A stretch of 64,000 nt of DNA, taken from assembly GCA_025617745.1 (NCBI GenBank), contig CM046864.1:28830199-28894198 (forward strand), in the 5' to 3' direction. Made by a program: the position numbers and the translations under genes. This document shows, piece after piece, positions 12,000-23,367 of this stretch (the stretch's first letter is position 1; each line of letters starts with the position of its first letter). Below the pieces are notes generated by a model. It was not told the DNA's origin. It did no database searches and worked only from the letters and a program-made list of their open reading frames with translations. The DNA comes from Heliocidaris erythrogramma (taxonomy: Eukaryota; Echinodermata; Echinoidea; Camarodonta; Echinometridae).

Positions 12000-14185
12000 A
12001 GATACCCTCTTTTAAATCTGACATTCTCAAATCCCCTCTCCTGACTTGTCCATCTGATGATCTCGACTCACTTGTTCTGCAATATGACAACACCCTGCAA
12101 TCCATTCTTGACCATCATGCCCCAGAAGTTAAGAGATCGGTGATATTGCGTCCTCACGCGCCTTGGTATAATGACACACTTCGTAACGCTAAGCAAGAAA
12201 AACGACGCTTAGAACGGAGATGGCTGAAATCGGGACTCACTGTGGACAAAGAATTATATCAGCAGCATTGTGCCACTTACAGAGATTTACTCACATCTTC
12301 TAAGTCTGATTATCATCGCCGAGAAATCACCGAGTGCGATCAGAGCAATCTTTTTCGAGTGATTGACAATCTCTGTCACGCAAAACAAGTTAAATATCTC
12401 CCTAGCTCAGAAAACCCTAAAGATCTTGCAGACAGGTTTGCAACCTTTTTCGAGGAGAAGATAACTAAACTGCACAACAAAATTGAGAATTCAGATCACT
12501 CCACTATTTCTGTTGACATTCAGGATGACTGTCCAACTGTATTTTCAGATTTTCATAGTGTTTCAGCTGATGAAGTGCTTAAACTTATTAAGCATGCTCC
12601 TGTCACTTCCTGTAGACTGGACCCTCTACCCTCTTCTCTCTTCAAGGAATGCATTCCAGAACTCTTGCCAATATTAACCAAAATCATCAACCTGTCACTT
12701 TCATCCGGATATTTCCCTGATCTTTTCAAAGAAGCTTGTGTTCTTCCTTTACTAAAGAAACCTGGATTGGATCCTGAAAATTTGGCAAATTATCGGCCAA
12801 TATCAAATCTAAGATTTATCTCTAAGCTGACCGAAAGAGCTGCTGTATCACAACTTCAGAATTATCTTTGTACGAATAACCTCTATCCGAAGACACAATC
12901 TGCTTATCGACCTTACCATAGTACAGAGACTGCCCTCCTTCGTGTTAAAAACGACATTTTGCTTGCCCTGGATCAGCACAAAGAAGCTGTGCTTGTGCTC
13001 CTAGACTTCTCAGCTGCTTTTGACACAATTGATCACACCCATCTCTGTCATTAAGTGGTTTTCTTCTTACCTGAGTAATAGAAAGCAATCTGTCGTCATT
13101 GACTCAACTAATTCTGATTATCATCGTCTTTCGTGCGGTGTTCCGCAGGGCTCTGTGGCAGGGCCCATAGAATTCATCTTATTCAGCGCTCCTCTACAAG
13201 ACATCATATCTGCACATGGTGTCTCCTCTGTAGCTTATGCCGATGATACCCAGCTCTACATCACCTTTGACCCTGCTGAACGTGCATCTGCCGTCTCTAA
13301 AATGGAAGCCTGTATTCGTGACGTGACGTGAAGCCTGTATTAGTTCACGATTTACCACATCACTACCTCCTCCCACCTTCCAAATTGGTCACTCTACCAT
13401 CACCCCATCGCATGTCGCCAAAAACCTAGGAGTATTTATGGACTCTTCTTTAACCATGAGAAACCACATCGATCATCTTTGTAAGTCAGCACTCATGGCC
13501 ATTAGAAAGATCAGTAAAATTCGTCGTTATCTTGATGATGACACTGTATCTCGATTAGTTCATGCCCTTGTCACCTCCAGACTTGATTTTTGCAACTCTC
13601 TTCTTTTTGGTCTCCCTGGTAAAGATCTTACTAAACTCCAACGTATCCTAAACATAGCTGCCCGCCTCATCTCACGCGTCCCTCCATCTTACCACATTAC
13701 ACCTATTCTTCAAAATCTTCACTGGTTACCTATTAACATGCGCATCACCTACAAGATTAACCTCCTCACCTTTAAGTCAATGGCTGGACTCTCTCCTACA
13801 TATCTATCTGATCTCCTACAACGTTATATCCCATCACGGACTCTACGCTCTTCATCTCAATCCCTCCTTCAACTTCCACGCCGCATTTCATCTACATCCT
13901 ATGGACGAAGATCACTTTTACATGCCGCCCCTGCATTATGGAACGACTTACCACTTTATATTCGTACAGCAAACAATGTGAACACTTTCAAATCCTTGTT
14001 AAAAACCTACTTGTTTAATGTTGCCTACGCTTGAATGTACTGTTTTATAAATGTATCACTAAAATGTTTATGTTGTGTATTAATTATTCAATATAATACA
14101 TGTATTTTCTCTTCACTTCTAAAAAGCGCTTAGAGGCTTTAGCATTTTGGGCTATATAAGTATCTATTATTATTATTATTATTAA
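12000..14185 (+). mobile_element. 5'-truncated CR1/L2-type LINE with (ATT)n tail
   Basis: The element sits inside the GGTCTAAT block and ends in (ATT)n at about 14163-14183, preceded by AAGCGCTTAGAGG. The coding part begins within ORF2 before the reverse transcriptase; no endonuclease is visible. A clear target duplication was not found. Confidence 0.8.
12008..14034 (+). pseudogene. LINE ORF2 reverse transcriptase, broken (CR1/L2 group)
   Basis: Order of motifs: a basic linker with LRPHAPWYNDTLRNAK, then NYRPISNLRFISKLTER, STETALLRVKNDIL, LLDFSAAFDTIDH, SCGVPQGSVAGP, the AYADDTQLYI catalytic box, and a long C-terminal part with ILQNLHWLPINMRITYKI. That last segment is typical of L2/CR1 relatives. 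A deletion with frame change lies near 13045-13055, losing the residues between DTIDH and WFSSYL. A second lies near 13325-13375, losing the segment after the YADD region. The downstream part 13438-14034 is open for 198 codons and ends about 130 bp before the ATT tail. It is non-functional. Confidence 0.85.
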
Positions 14186-14770
14186 TAACCATTTTGTCTA
14201 AACCCAGTTGGTCTAACACTCACATCGTCCCAAAATCTTTGGATTGCCAAAAAAATTTCGTGTTTGATTCGTGGGTCCATTTTGCCCTTCGTAAGGCCAT
14301 TGTGAGGGCATCTTGTCAGATCGTGTCTTCTTCGTCTTTACTTCGTGTGATCATCGGTTCCAATCGTCAACTCGTCAACTCGTCTTCATGTCCCAAGCAA
14401 GTCGATTTGCCAAGTTCAAATAACTTGTCTTCTCGTCTTTTTGTCTCAAATAAGTCGGCATGCCGAGTTCCAACAACTCGTCTTAGGAAGATAATACGAA
14501 GGAAACAAGAATCTGCACGATTTAGGAAAGCAACAGGACTACGTTAAGCCTTCGCTACGCCGTCGTGTAACCATCATATAGACATCGAGATGGGACCACG
14601 GTGTCGGTGAAGACAACCGAATTTGAGTAGCTCAAGCGTTCCGCACGTATACGGAAGCTTATAAGTGCCAACCAGAGGACGAGATAAGAAGACGAGAAAA
14701 CACGTTAAGTGACGAGAAGACGAGATAAGAAGACGAGAAGACAAGTTAAATGACGATCTATAAAGACCAC
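14186..14770. mobile_element. Foldback built of TCGTCTT / AAGACGA motifs
   Basis: The left half (about 14325-14490) has many TCGTCTT and CTCGTCAAC copies. The right half (about 14675-14750) has AAGACGAGA and GACGAGATAAGAAGACGAG, the complement. This suggests a TIR element filled with one short motif, but the outer ends are not clear. Confidence 0.4.
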
Positions 14771-14901
14771 AATTTTTGTTTCCCCTGAAAAGTGTTTCTA
14801 ATTGAAACGTGTATTAAACGAACCTGTACATAAAGACCACCTGCTCATAAAGACCGCTTTTATTGTCCCCCTTGAGTGGTCTTTATAGACAGGTTTCACC
14901 G

Positions 14902-14932
<31 letters not shown>

Positions 14933-15689
14933 TATATTCCTTGCCAAATACAAAATTTACCTTGTTTAAAATTATTATTTTTGTTTGGTGGCGGGCACGC
15001 ACTAGTGGTGCGCTATATAAATATTTATATCATTTGAAGGTAATTTCGCCATTGATATACTGTATATCTAGTCCAGAATCTGGCCGATTTATTTTTAATA
15101 AATATATCTCCAGTTGCGCGATGCGATATATTCATCGCTCGTACGAATTTTGGACCACGCCACCTTTTGCTCACAGTAGGCAGGAGTAGATCGCATAATT
15201 AGAGATTATTTTTTTTATAAATAAATAGGCCAGGTTCTATTTAGAGCCAGGAGGACATTAATTCACATCTTTTTACAGAGTTTACCCCCCTTCTGGCTCC
15301 ATACAGACGAAGTGTAAGTCAGGGAAGATCACAGAGAGAGAGAGACAAACTCGCTGCTCCCCCCCCCCCCCCCCCCCCCAATTAGGCGATTCGTGCTTTA
15401 CAATTCCATCTTCCTCTGTCTCGTGAGTCTAGGACTGCTAGCTCTCGCTTTCACTTTATATTTATCATGATTATGACACCCGACAGCCACATCTATCCAC
15501 TTCCTGGTTTCGAAATATCACCATACAATTTTCGGACAAATATTTATCAGCAATAGTCTATACCAATCCATTATGCTCTTGAAAGTGTTGATCTACTGTT
15601 CATGCACGGGCTTTAATCACCACACATTTTAGCAGGTAATCTATGAATAATCACGTGTGCTAATTGATTCACCTTATTTTCCAAATATA
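14771..15689. other. No gene; ATAAAGACC repeats, (TA)n, C20 run
   Basis: The motif ATAAAGACC and its complement GGTCTTTAT occur four times between 14759 and 14885. A (TA)n run lies at 14901-14925 and a 20-base C run at 15360-15379. No coding evidence. Confidence 0.5.
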
Positions 15690-15965
15690 GATTATGGAAA
15701 AACCAGTAGCAACTGGTCCAGTTAAACCAGTTAAAGCCAACTGGCAATCCTGGAAATTGAAATGGGATAACTGGTCCAGTTGAACTTGGCCAGTTGATCC
15801 AGACCAGTTGAATTCTAACTGGTTATCCCATTTTAATTTCCAGGTTTGCCAGTTGGCTTTGACGGGTCTAACTGGACCAGTTGGATACCACTTTACACCA
15901 GTTAATTCTGAACCATTATAGTCCACTGGTTACCAGGTGGAATTTCCAGTTGAAGCCAGTTGATA
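15690..15965. mobile_element. Foldback made of CCAGTT / AACTGG motifs
   Basis: Left arm 15714-15775 (from GGTCCAGTTAAACCAGTTAA through GCCAACTGGCAA to GATAACTGG) is inverted at 15820-15882 (GGTTATCCCATTTTAATTTCC to CTAACTGGACC). The core is also full of CCAGTT and AACTGG. The same hexamers form the dyad of the satellite that begins 630 bp downstream. Confidence 0.65.
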
Positions 15966-16592
15966 ACCTAGATTAGTAACAAGTTAATTAGAACTTTCAC
16001 TAATTATTTCCATCAATCGAAGAAACACAGTTAACACTGGTTAGTCTGCAATATTTCCAATATAAATGCATTGGCAATAAGAAGACATAATGTATTTCAT
16101 GCTATAAAATACCGTCCATATTTTAATAAATGTATTTTAGTTCATGGTTAGTGTTTCCATATAATTCATGTTTAACTACCAATAATTGATACACAGATTG
16201 AAATGAAATATCCTAATAATTGTAAACTTTCTTTGTAGTTTGGAAATGTATTGCATGAAAGTAACTCATCATGGCAATAAAGAAATATGTAAATCCAAAT
16301 GAATTTTATGAAATTATATACAGCACTGGAAAAAATTATTAGACCCGCCAGCTTCTCTCATAAGCATAAGGGTACTATAATATGCATACAAAATTATAAA
16401 AATGATTTGTCTTTGTATTTCATTGAATGAATACCAAATTCCAGCAATTATACCTTGCTTTTATGATATTTTATTTCCTTCTTACCACAAAAATAACACT
16501 ATCAGTAACCATTCTTGGTCTAATAATTTTTTCCTTGGCTGTATCTACACGCAACCTGTATTTATTGTGCAAATGTACATGTGTCACCTGGT
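15966..16592. other. No gene seen; AT-rich
   Basis: No coding or repeat signal recognised. The last part leads into the satellite, with CTGGTCAACTGG as its first diverged dyad at about 16589. Confidence 0.35.
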
Positions 16593-19582
16593 CAACTGGA
16601 AATATGCCCACAGAACAGTTATCAACTGGCGCAACCGGAAACGTGCCGATAGACCGGTTATCAACTAGTGCAACGGGAAATAATGTATGTCAACAGACCG
16701 GTTATCAACTGGTGCAACTGGAAATATGCCCACAGACCAGTTATCATCTGGTGCACTGGAAATATGCCCACAGACCAGTTATCAACTGGTGCAACTGGAA
16801 ATATGCCCACAGACCAGTTATCAACTGGTGCAACTGGAAATATGCCGATAAACCAGTTATCAAATGGTGCAACCGGAAATAATGCCCACAGACCAGTTAT
16901 CAACTGGTGCAACTGGAAATATGCCCACAGACCAGTTATCAACTGGTGCACTGGAAATATGCACACAGATCACTTACCAACTGGTGCCACTGGAAATATG
17001 CCCACAGACCAGTTAACAACTGGTGCACTGGAAATATGCCCACAGACCACTTATCAACTGGTGCACTGGAAATATGCCCACACACCAGTTATCAACTGGT
17101 GCACTGGAAATATGCCCACAGACCAGTTATCAACTGGTGCACTGGAAATATGCCCACAGATCAGTTACCAACTGGTGCAACTGGAAATATGCCCATAAAC
17201 CAGTTATCAACTGGTGCAACTGGAAATAATGCCCATAGACCAGTTATCAACTGGTGCAACTGGAAATATGCCCACAGACCAGTTATCAACTGGTGCAACT
17301 GGAAATATGCCGATAAACCAGTTATCAACTGGTGCAACCGGAAGTAATGCCCACAGACCAGTTATCAACTGGTGCAACTGGAAATATGCCCACAGACCAG
17401 TTAACAACTGGTGCACTGGAAATATGCCCACACACCAGTTATCAACTGGTGCACTGGAAATATGCACACAGATCACTTACCAACTGGTGCAACTGGAAAT
17501 ATGCCCACAGACCAGTTAACAACTGGTGCACTGGAAATATGCCCACAGACCACTTATCAACTGGTGCACTGGAAATATGCCCACACACCAGTTATCAACT
17601 GGTGCAACCGGAAATAATGCCCATAGACCAGTTATCAACTGGTGCAACTGGAAATATGCCCACAGACCAGTTAACAACTGGTGCACTGGAAATATGCCCA
17701 CACACCAGTTATCAACTAGTGCACTGGAAATATGCACACAGATCACTTACCAACTGGTGCAACTGGAAATATGCCCACAGACCAGTTAACAACTGGTGCA
17801 CTGGAAATATGCCCACAGACCAGTTATCAACTGGTGCACTGGAAATATGCCCACAGACCAGTTATTAACTAGTGCAACTGGAAATAACGTATGTCAACAG
17901 ACCAGTTATCAACTGGTGCATCTGGAAATATGCACACAGATCACTTACCAACTGGTGCAACTGGAAATATGCCCACAGACCAGTTAACAACTGGTGCACT
18001 GGAAATATGCCCACAGACCAGTTAACAACTGGTGCACTGGAAATATGCCCACACACCAGTTATCAACTGGTGCACTGGAAATATGCCCACAGACCAGTTA
18101 ACAACTGGTGCACTGGAAATATGCCCACAGACCAGTTAACAACTGGTGCATTGGAAATATGCCCACACACCAGTTATCAACTGGTGCACTGGAAATATGC
18201 CCACACACCAGTTATCAACTGGTGCACTGGAAATATGCCCACACACCAGTTACCAACTGGTGCAACTGGAAATATGCCCACAGACCAGTTAATAACTGGT
18301 GCACTGGAAATATGCCTACAGACCAGTTAACAACTGGTGCACTGGAAATATGCCCACAGACCAGTTAACAACTGGTGCACTGGAAATATGCCCACACACC
18401 AGTTATCAACTGGTGCACTGGAAATATGCCCACAGACCACTTATCAACTGGTGCACTGGAAATATTCCCACACACCAGTTATCAACTGGTGCAACTGGAA
18501 ATATGCCCACAGACCAGTTAACAACTGGTGCACTGGAAATATGCCCACACACCAGTTATCAACTGGTGCACTGGAAATATGCACACAGATCACTTACCAA
18601 CTGGTGCAACTGGAAATATGCCCACAGACCAGTTAACAACTGGTGCACTGGAAATATGCCCACAGACCAGTTATCAACTGGTGCACTGGAAATATGCCCA
18701 CAGATCAGTTACCAACTGGTGCAACTGGAAATATGCCTATAAACCAGTTATCAACTGGTTCAACTGGAAATAATGCCCATAGACCAGTTATCAACTGGTG
18801 CAACTGGAAATATGCCCACAGACCAGTTATCAACTGGTGCACTGGAAATATACCCACAGACCAGTTATCAACTGGTGCAACTGGAAACATGCCGATAGAC
18901 CAGGTATCAACTAGTGCAACTGGAAATAATGTATGTCAACAGACCAGTTATCAACTGGTGCCACTGGAAATATGCCCACAGACCGGTTAACAACCGGTGC
19001 AACTGGAAATAATGTATGTTTACAGACCAGTTATCAACTGGTGCAACTGGAAATATGCCCACACACCAGTTATCAACTGGTGCACTGGAAATATGCACAC
19101 AGATCACTTACCAACTGGTGCAACTGGAAATATGCCCACAGACCAGTTAACAACTGGTGCACTGGAAATATGCCCACAGACCAGTTATCAACTGGTGCAC
19201 TGGAAATATGCCCACAGATCAGTTACCAACTGGTGCAACTGGAAATATGCCTATAAACCAGTTATCAACTGGTTCAACTGGAAATAATGCCCATAGACCA
19301 GTTATCAACTGGTGCAACTGGAAATATGCCCACAGACCAGTTATCAACTGGTGCACTGGAAATATACCCACAGACCAGTTATCAACTGGTGCAACTGGAA
19401 ACATGCCGATAGACCAGGTATCAACTAGTGCAACTGGAAATAATGTATGTCAACAGACCAGTTATCAACTGGTGCCACTGGAAATATGCCCACAGACCGG
19501 TTAACAACCGGTGCAACTGGAAATAATGTATGTTTACAGACCAGTTATCAACTGGTGCAACTGGAAATATGCCCACCGTCCA
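16593..19582. repeat. 38/39-bp palindrome-bearing satellite, ~77 copies
   Basis: The 39-bp unit consists of a dyad ACCAGTTATCAACTGGT followed by a ~22-bp linker TGCAACTGGAAATATGCCCACAG. A 38-bp variant has TGCACTGG instead of TGCAACTGG. Linkers vary (CCCACAGA, CCCACACA, CCGATAAA, AATGTATGTCAACAGA), and dyads also vary (TTATCAA, TTAACAA, TTACCAA). All frames are open by chance because 39 is a multiple of three; switching between 38 and 39 breaks any single frame. I do not regard it as protein-coding. Confidence 0.9.
18533..19560. repeat. 514-bp higher-order duplication in the satellite
   Basis: 18533-19046 and 19047-19560 are consecutive copies at a 514-bp offset. Translated stretches of 115 residues on one strand and 61 on the other are identical between the copies, including unusual units with GGTTCAACTGG and GGTATCAACTAG. 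This points to a recent unequal exchange or replication slip of a 13-unit block. Confidence 0.85.
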
Positions 19583-20495
19583 ATTTAGTTTAGTTTAGTT
19601 TATTTATTTCTCATTTCTCAATATAACAATATACAAATGAAATACACACATTCATAGAGCAGAAATACATAACAATTATAGACATGAGATAATAAATCTT
19701 AAACTAACAGATGAAATTTGTATGTGAATAAAAGTGTAAATGATTTATTTTGCGGATTGGCTGTTTTGGATCTTCAGAATTTTGTCAAGTTGGAAATAGG
19801 CACAGTTTCCCCATACAAGTATACCATAATTCAAATAGGGCAATATCAGGGTGCAACATAAATTATGGAAGATACGCTTAGGAAAAAAATATCTCAGCCG
19901 TATTCCTTGAGATCAATTTACAAATTTTAGATACATGAAGTTTCCATGACAAATTGCAGTCAATACTGACGCCCACAAACCCGATATCCCGCAACTGCTT
20001 AAGATGAAAATTATTCAATGTGATGAATAATAAATCAAAAACTTGAGAGATTTACTGAATACCATATCGTGAGTTTTTTAATATTGAGGGACAATTTGTT
20101 TGCCAAGATCCAAGACTGTACCCATTTCAATTCCTTATACATCTAGGCGTAAAGAAGGGTTTTGGTGAGAGTAGAAAATATTAATCTGCAAACAAAATAA
20201 ACTGTAAAACATCAGAAGCATTTTTAAAATCCTTAATATATAATATAAAAAGCAGAGGACCCAGAAGAGATCCCTGTGGAACTCCATATGGTATTGTTTT
20301 TAAATTTGATCGAGTACCACTGATAGAAACAAACTGTTTTATATTAATGAGATAACTCCTGAACCACTCCAAGGCTTTCCACAAAATAATACTATAATGA
20401 CATAATTTATAGAATAAGATATTGTGATCGATCGTGCCAAAGGCCTTGGAGAAGTCCAGAAATATACCAATTGTATGTGAAAAATTATGTAAAGC
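19583..20495 (-). mobile_element. 5'-truncated LINE inserted into the satellite, ~16-bp target duplication
   Basis: Flanks ATATGCCC(A/G)CCGTCCA at 19567-19582 and 20496-20511 match at 15 of 16 bases. The element's 3' end is a (CTAAA)n tail at 19585-19605. The insertion joins satellite on both sides. Confidence 0.85.
20180..20495 (-). pseudogene. LINE reverse transcriptase fragment
   Basis: The minus strand reads [19 protein letters not shown], then [12 protein letters not shown], then [18 protein letters not shown] and FILFAD, the first part of the catalytic YADD/FADD block. The same family is seen at 62350-63890 (IGIFHDYSKAFDTVDHDIL). Upstream ORF2 was never inserted; the region between 19600 and 20180 is decayed C-terminal or 3' untranslated sequence. 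The Asp of FDTIDH is changed to Gly. It is dead. Confidence 0.8.
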
Positions 20496-20760
20496 ATATG
20501 CCCGCCGTCCAGTTGTTAACTGATGCAACTGGAAATATGCCCACAGACCAGTTATCAACTGGTACAACTGGAAATATGCGCACAGACCAGTTAACAACTG
20601 ATGCAACTGGAAATATGCCCATAGACCAGTTATCAACTGGTACAACTGGGAATATGCCCACAGATCAGTTACCAACTATGACTATGCACCCCCCCCCCCC
20701 CCCCCCCGGGCTGGTGCAACTGGAAATATGCCCACAGACCAGTTCACAACTATGACTATG
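20496..20760. repeat. Continuation of the satellite, diverged copies
   Basis: About five more 38/39-bp units, several with GATGCAACTGG or GGTACAACTGG, split by a C17 run at 20691-20707. Before the LINE insertion this was continuous with 16593-19582. Confidence 0.8.
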
Positions 20761-21329
20761 CACCCCTGGACAATATATTCAAACATTACGAACATGACGA
20801 AGCAGGTGCATATAACGTGTCTCGAATACTGATTATTACGGGTATAGAGTTCACTAAAGTTAATGTGCAGAATCACAATTGAATCCAGTGATCGGGGTAA
20901 TACCGGGTGGGGGGGGGGGGGGGGGGCACTCGACCCCGAAAGTGGTAGATGTGTGCCGCTGGCAAGACAAAAAAGGGAGCTTCGGAACAAGCATATATCA
21001 TCAAAAGGATGGTCTTAATTCAACTACTAACCATTTTGGAAAAAGGGGGTCTTTGGAAGTGGATTACAATGTAAATATGATGCTACGGAACTGGTTGTTA
21101 TTGAAATATAAGGATCATCGGAACTCAACTTTTCACCAAAACTGATATTCCTCGAAAAAGCCGGGACGGGCCAGAACGGCCGGAGTGATGGAATGAAAAA
21201 AGCGGTACTTTGGAACGGTTTTCTCTCTTCTTTTGCTCATTAAGAAAAAAATGGTATGCTTTGGAACGAAAATTTGAGTGTATAAAGGGGGGGGGGGGGG
21301 GTTCTTCTCTGCGGTGTATACCCACTGCA
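20761..21329. other. No gene; G runs
   Basis: G runs at 20910-20926 and 21288-21300. Repeated phrases of the type GGAAC(G/A)...TT are weak. No host gene recognised. Confidence 0.4.
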
Positions 21330-21687
21330 CACTATATATAGGTTTTCCAGATGAAATATCCGTCGACTGCAGGAAAGTGTCATATAGGTAATTGAAATAT
21401 CCATTGATATTTTTAAATGTCCACATTTGATTGTGGAGATCCATGATAGGATTTTCAAATGTCCATGTACGAACGAAGTGTCCATATTTGCATTTTAAAA
21501 TGTCCTTATAGTACGAAGTGTCCATATTTGCATTTTTTAAATCCGATAAGGAAACCAAATACCATATAGTGAACCAAATTTCCTTGTAGAGGGACTTCTA
21601 TCCAAACTGGGAAAACAAATGTCACATAGTGATATCAACTGTCCACAGTTTAGAACAATATGTTTAATTATACATTATTTAAGCTAA

Positions 21688-21907
21688 GGGACCGTTCATA
21701 ATTCATGCCAGGGGGGGGGGGGGTAAAAATAGGGGGATGTAACGTTTGCTTGTTCGTGTAGGGTTGGCGGGGGGGGGGGGGTAACTTTTGCTCCCCCGAT
21801 AGGGAGGGGGGTCATGTAACTTTCTTTGAAGTGACATGAATGTTACCCCCCCCCCACCCCCCACCCCCCACCCCCCCCCCCCCCCGGCATAAATAATGAA
21901 CGGTCCC
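21688..21907. mobile_element. 220-bp MITE with TAA duplication and G/C runs
   Basis: Termini GGGACCGTTCAT(A)ATTCATGCC and GGCATAAATAATGAACGGTCCC are flanked by TAA (21685-21687 and 21908-21910). The centre consists of G runs and then C runs, which can pair. PIF/Harbinger-like by target size. Confidence 0.75.
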
Positions 21908-21959
21908 TAAATAAAAACAAATCACACCCATACTGACATCAAGTTATGTGCATCATTCA

Positions 21960-22330
21960 ACGCACGCACGCGCGTACACACACACACACACACACGCACA
22001 CACACGCAGCTATACATGGCTTTACTTCCGAGGACAGGTATTGTTCCTCTATTGTTCCTCGTCCTCGGACAGTCGACGGAATAAAGCACAAATTCATTGT
22101 TCGACGTTCGAGGACTATTGTCCGGCTTCCGAGGACCATTGTTGTCATGATTTTTTTTTTGTTCTCTGTCCGAAAATGTCCTCGGACATACTGCTAAACA
22201 GACCCACTCATACACGCAAACACACATTCACAAACAAATGTCCACCCCCCCCCCCCAAAAAAAAAAAAGAGACAACAATACACATTTTGCAAAATGTTAT
22301 TTTGCTATGGTTTTTTTTTTGTCAATGAAA
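21960..22330. repeat. (CA)n microsatellite and GTCCTCGGA repeat
   Basis: (AC)n at 21974-22008 is followed by GTCCTCGGACAG, TCCGAGGAC-like copies and a TTTTTTTTTGTTCTCTGTCCGAAAATGT-type block. That last block recurs inverted near 52380-52415. It is repeat-derived and shows no gene. Confidence 0.5.
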
Positions 22331-22692
22331 CGTTCAACTGACAAGTGTGTGACTACTTGGACCTATGAATTACCTATACGACATTCGATTTACCTATGTA
22401 AGACTTAATCCTCTAATTCATGCATGGATATGCAGGAATTTCTATTATGCGGACATTTAAATTCCCTATGGAAGTCTTATTTTTCTATCGGGACATTCGT
22501 TTTGCAATGTGGACATTTGTTTCCCCTATTTCTATTGTGCGGATATTTGAATTCTCTATGGACACCTTACGTACTTATTCGGATGTTTATTTTGCTAACA
22601 GGACATTTGATTTCCTCCACGGACATTTCAATTACCTATATGACATTTGATCTGACTCGGCGGACATTTGACCTGGAAAACCTATACTAAGT

Positions 22693-23367
22693 GCCCTCTA
22701 ACTTTATTTTAAACGATTTACAAGGAATGGGAAATTGTTCATTGTGCTTTGGGTGAGCCTATCTTTTGTCTAATGACTAATTACATACGTTACAAAAATC
22801 CTTATTTCTTCGTGACTACTGAACCAAATCTGATAGGATTTTAGCCAAGATGCAAATAATTAGCTATAGATTCATGATCTTAAACCATATTCAGATTAAT
22901 TCACAATTTTGAAAGCTATTGGTGCTGAAATTCCGATTGTATTTTTTTCTTGGACATTAGATATAAAATAATTGTCCTGCGTCGGTTGATGAAAATAACA
23001 CAAAAGTCAATAACAAATGAAACAACTGTGTAGAGATAAAAGATATCGAACTTCGCCCATAGGGCGTCATTAGCTTAGAATCGTAAACCTGGGAGTATAG
23101 AACAGGCTATACGTTCGTTCCTTATGTTTTTGCTAGGAATTTGGTGCAAATAAGATTCTAATTGAAGATTAGGATAGTTGCATTTTATTTTCAATCTTAG
23201 CAAAAAAAAACTCCCTTGGAAAATAATGCAAATTTTGTAATTTCAACTATTACTTTTGACTTGATCGGAAAATAAGATGGACAGAGGCCTTTCTAAATGC
23301 TTTCAAATGATGGCGCTATTTCGGAGGTCGGAGCAGAACACTGTTAGTAGTAGAGATCAGTGGAGCA
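22693..23367. other. No gene seen
   Basis: AT-rich sequence without recognisable coding, RNA or repeat structure. Confidence 0.35.

Larger units (their letters stand above)
21330..22692. mobile_element. 1.36-kb TIR element filled with AAATGTCC motifs
   Basis: Left end TATAGGTTTTCCAG followed by GTCATATAGGTAATTGAAAT is inverted at 22628-22692 (ATTTCAATTACCTATATGAC ... CTGGAAAACCTATA). Copies of AAATGTCCA or its complement TGGACATTT recur across 21400-21660 and 22400-22680. A smaller MITE and a CA microsatellite sit in the middle. No transposase. Confidence 0.7.

Noticed and set aside
16593..19582. Long open frames in several phases over the satellite (repeated [17 protein letters not shown] peptides)
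   Set aside because: A 39-bp unit is a multiple of three with few stops, so all frames are open on both strands. Frequent 38-bp units shift the frame; no start, signal or domain is present.
16593..19582. CRISPR-like array (repeats with dyads and spacers)
   Set aside because: Linkers are near-identical, not unique spacers, and the DNA is eukaryotic with split genes and LINEs.
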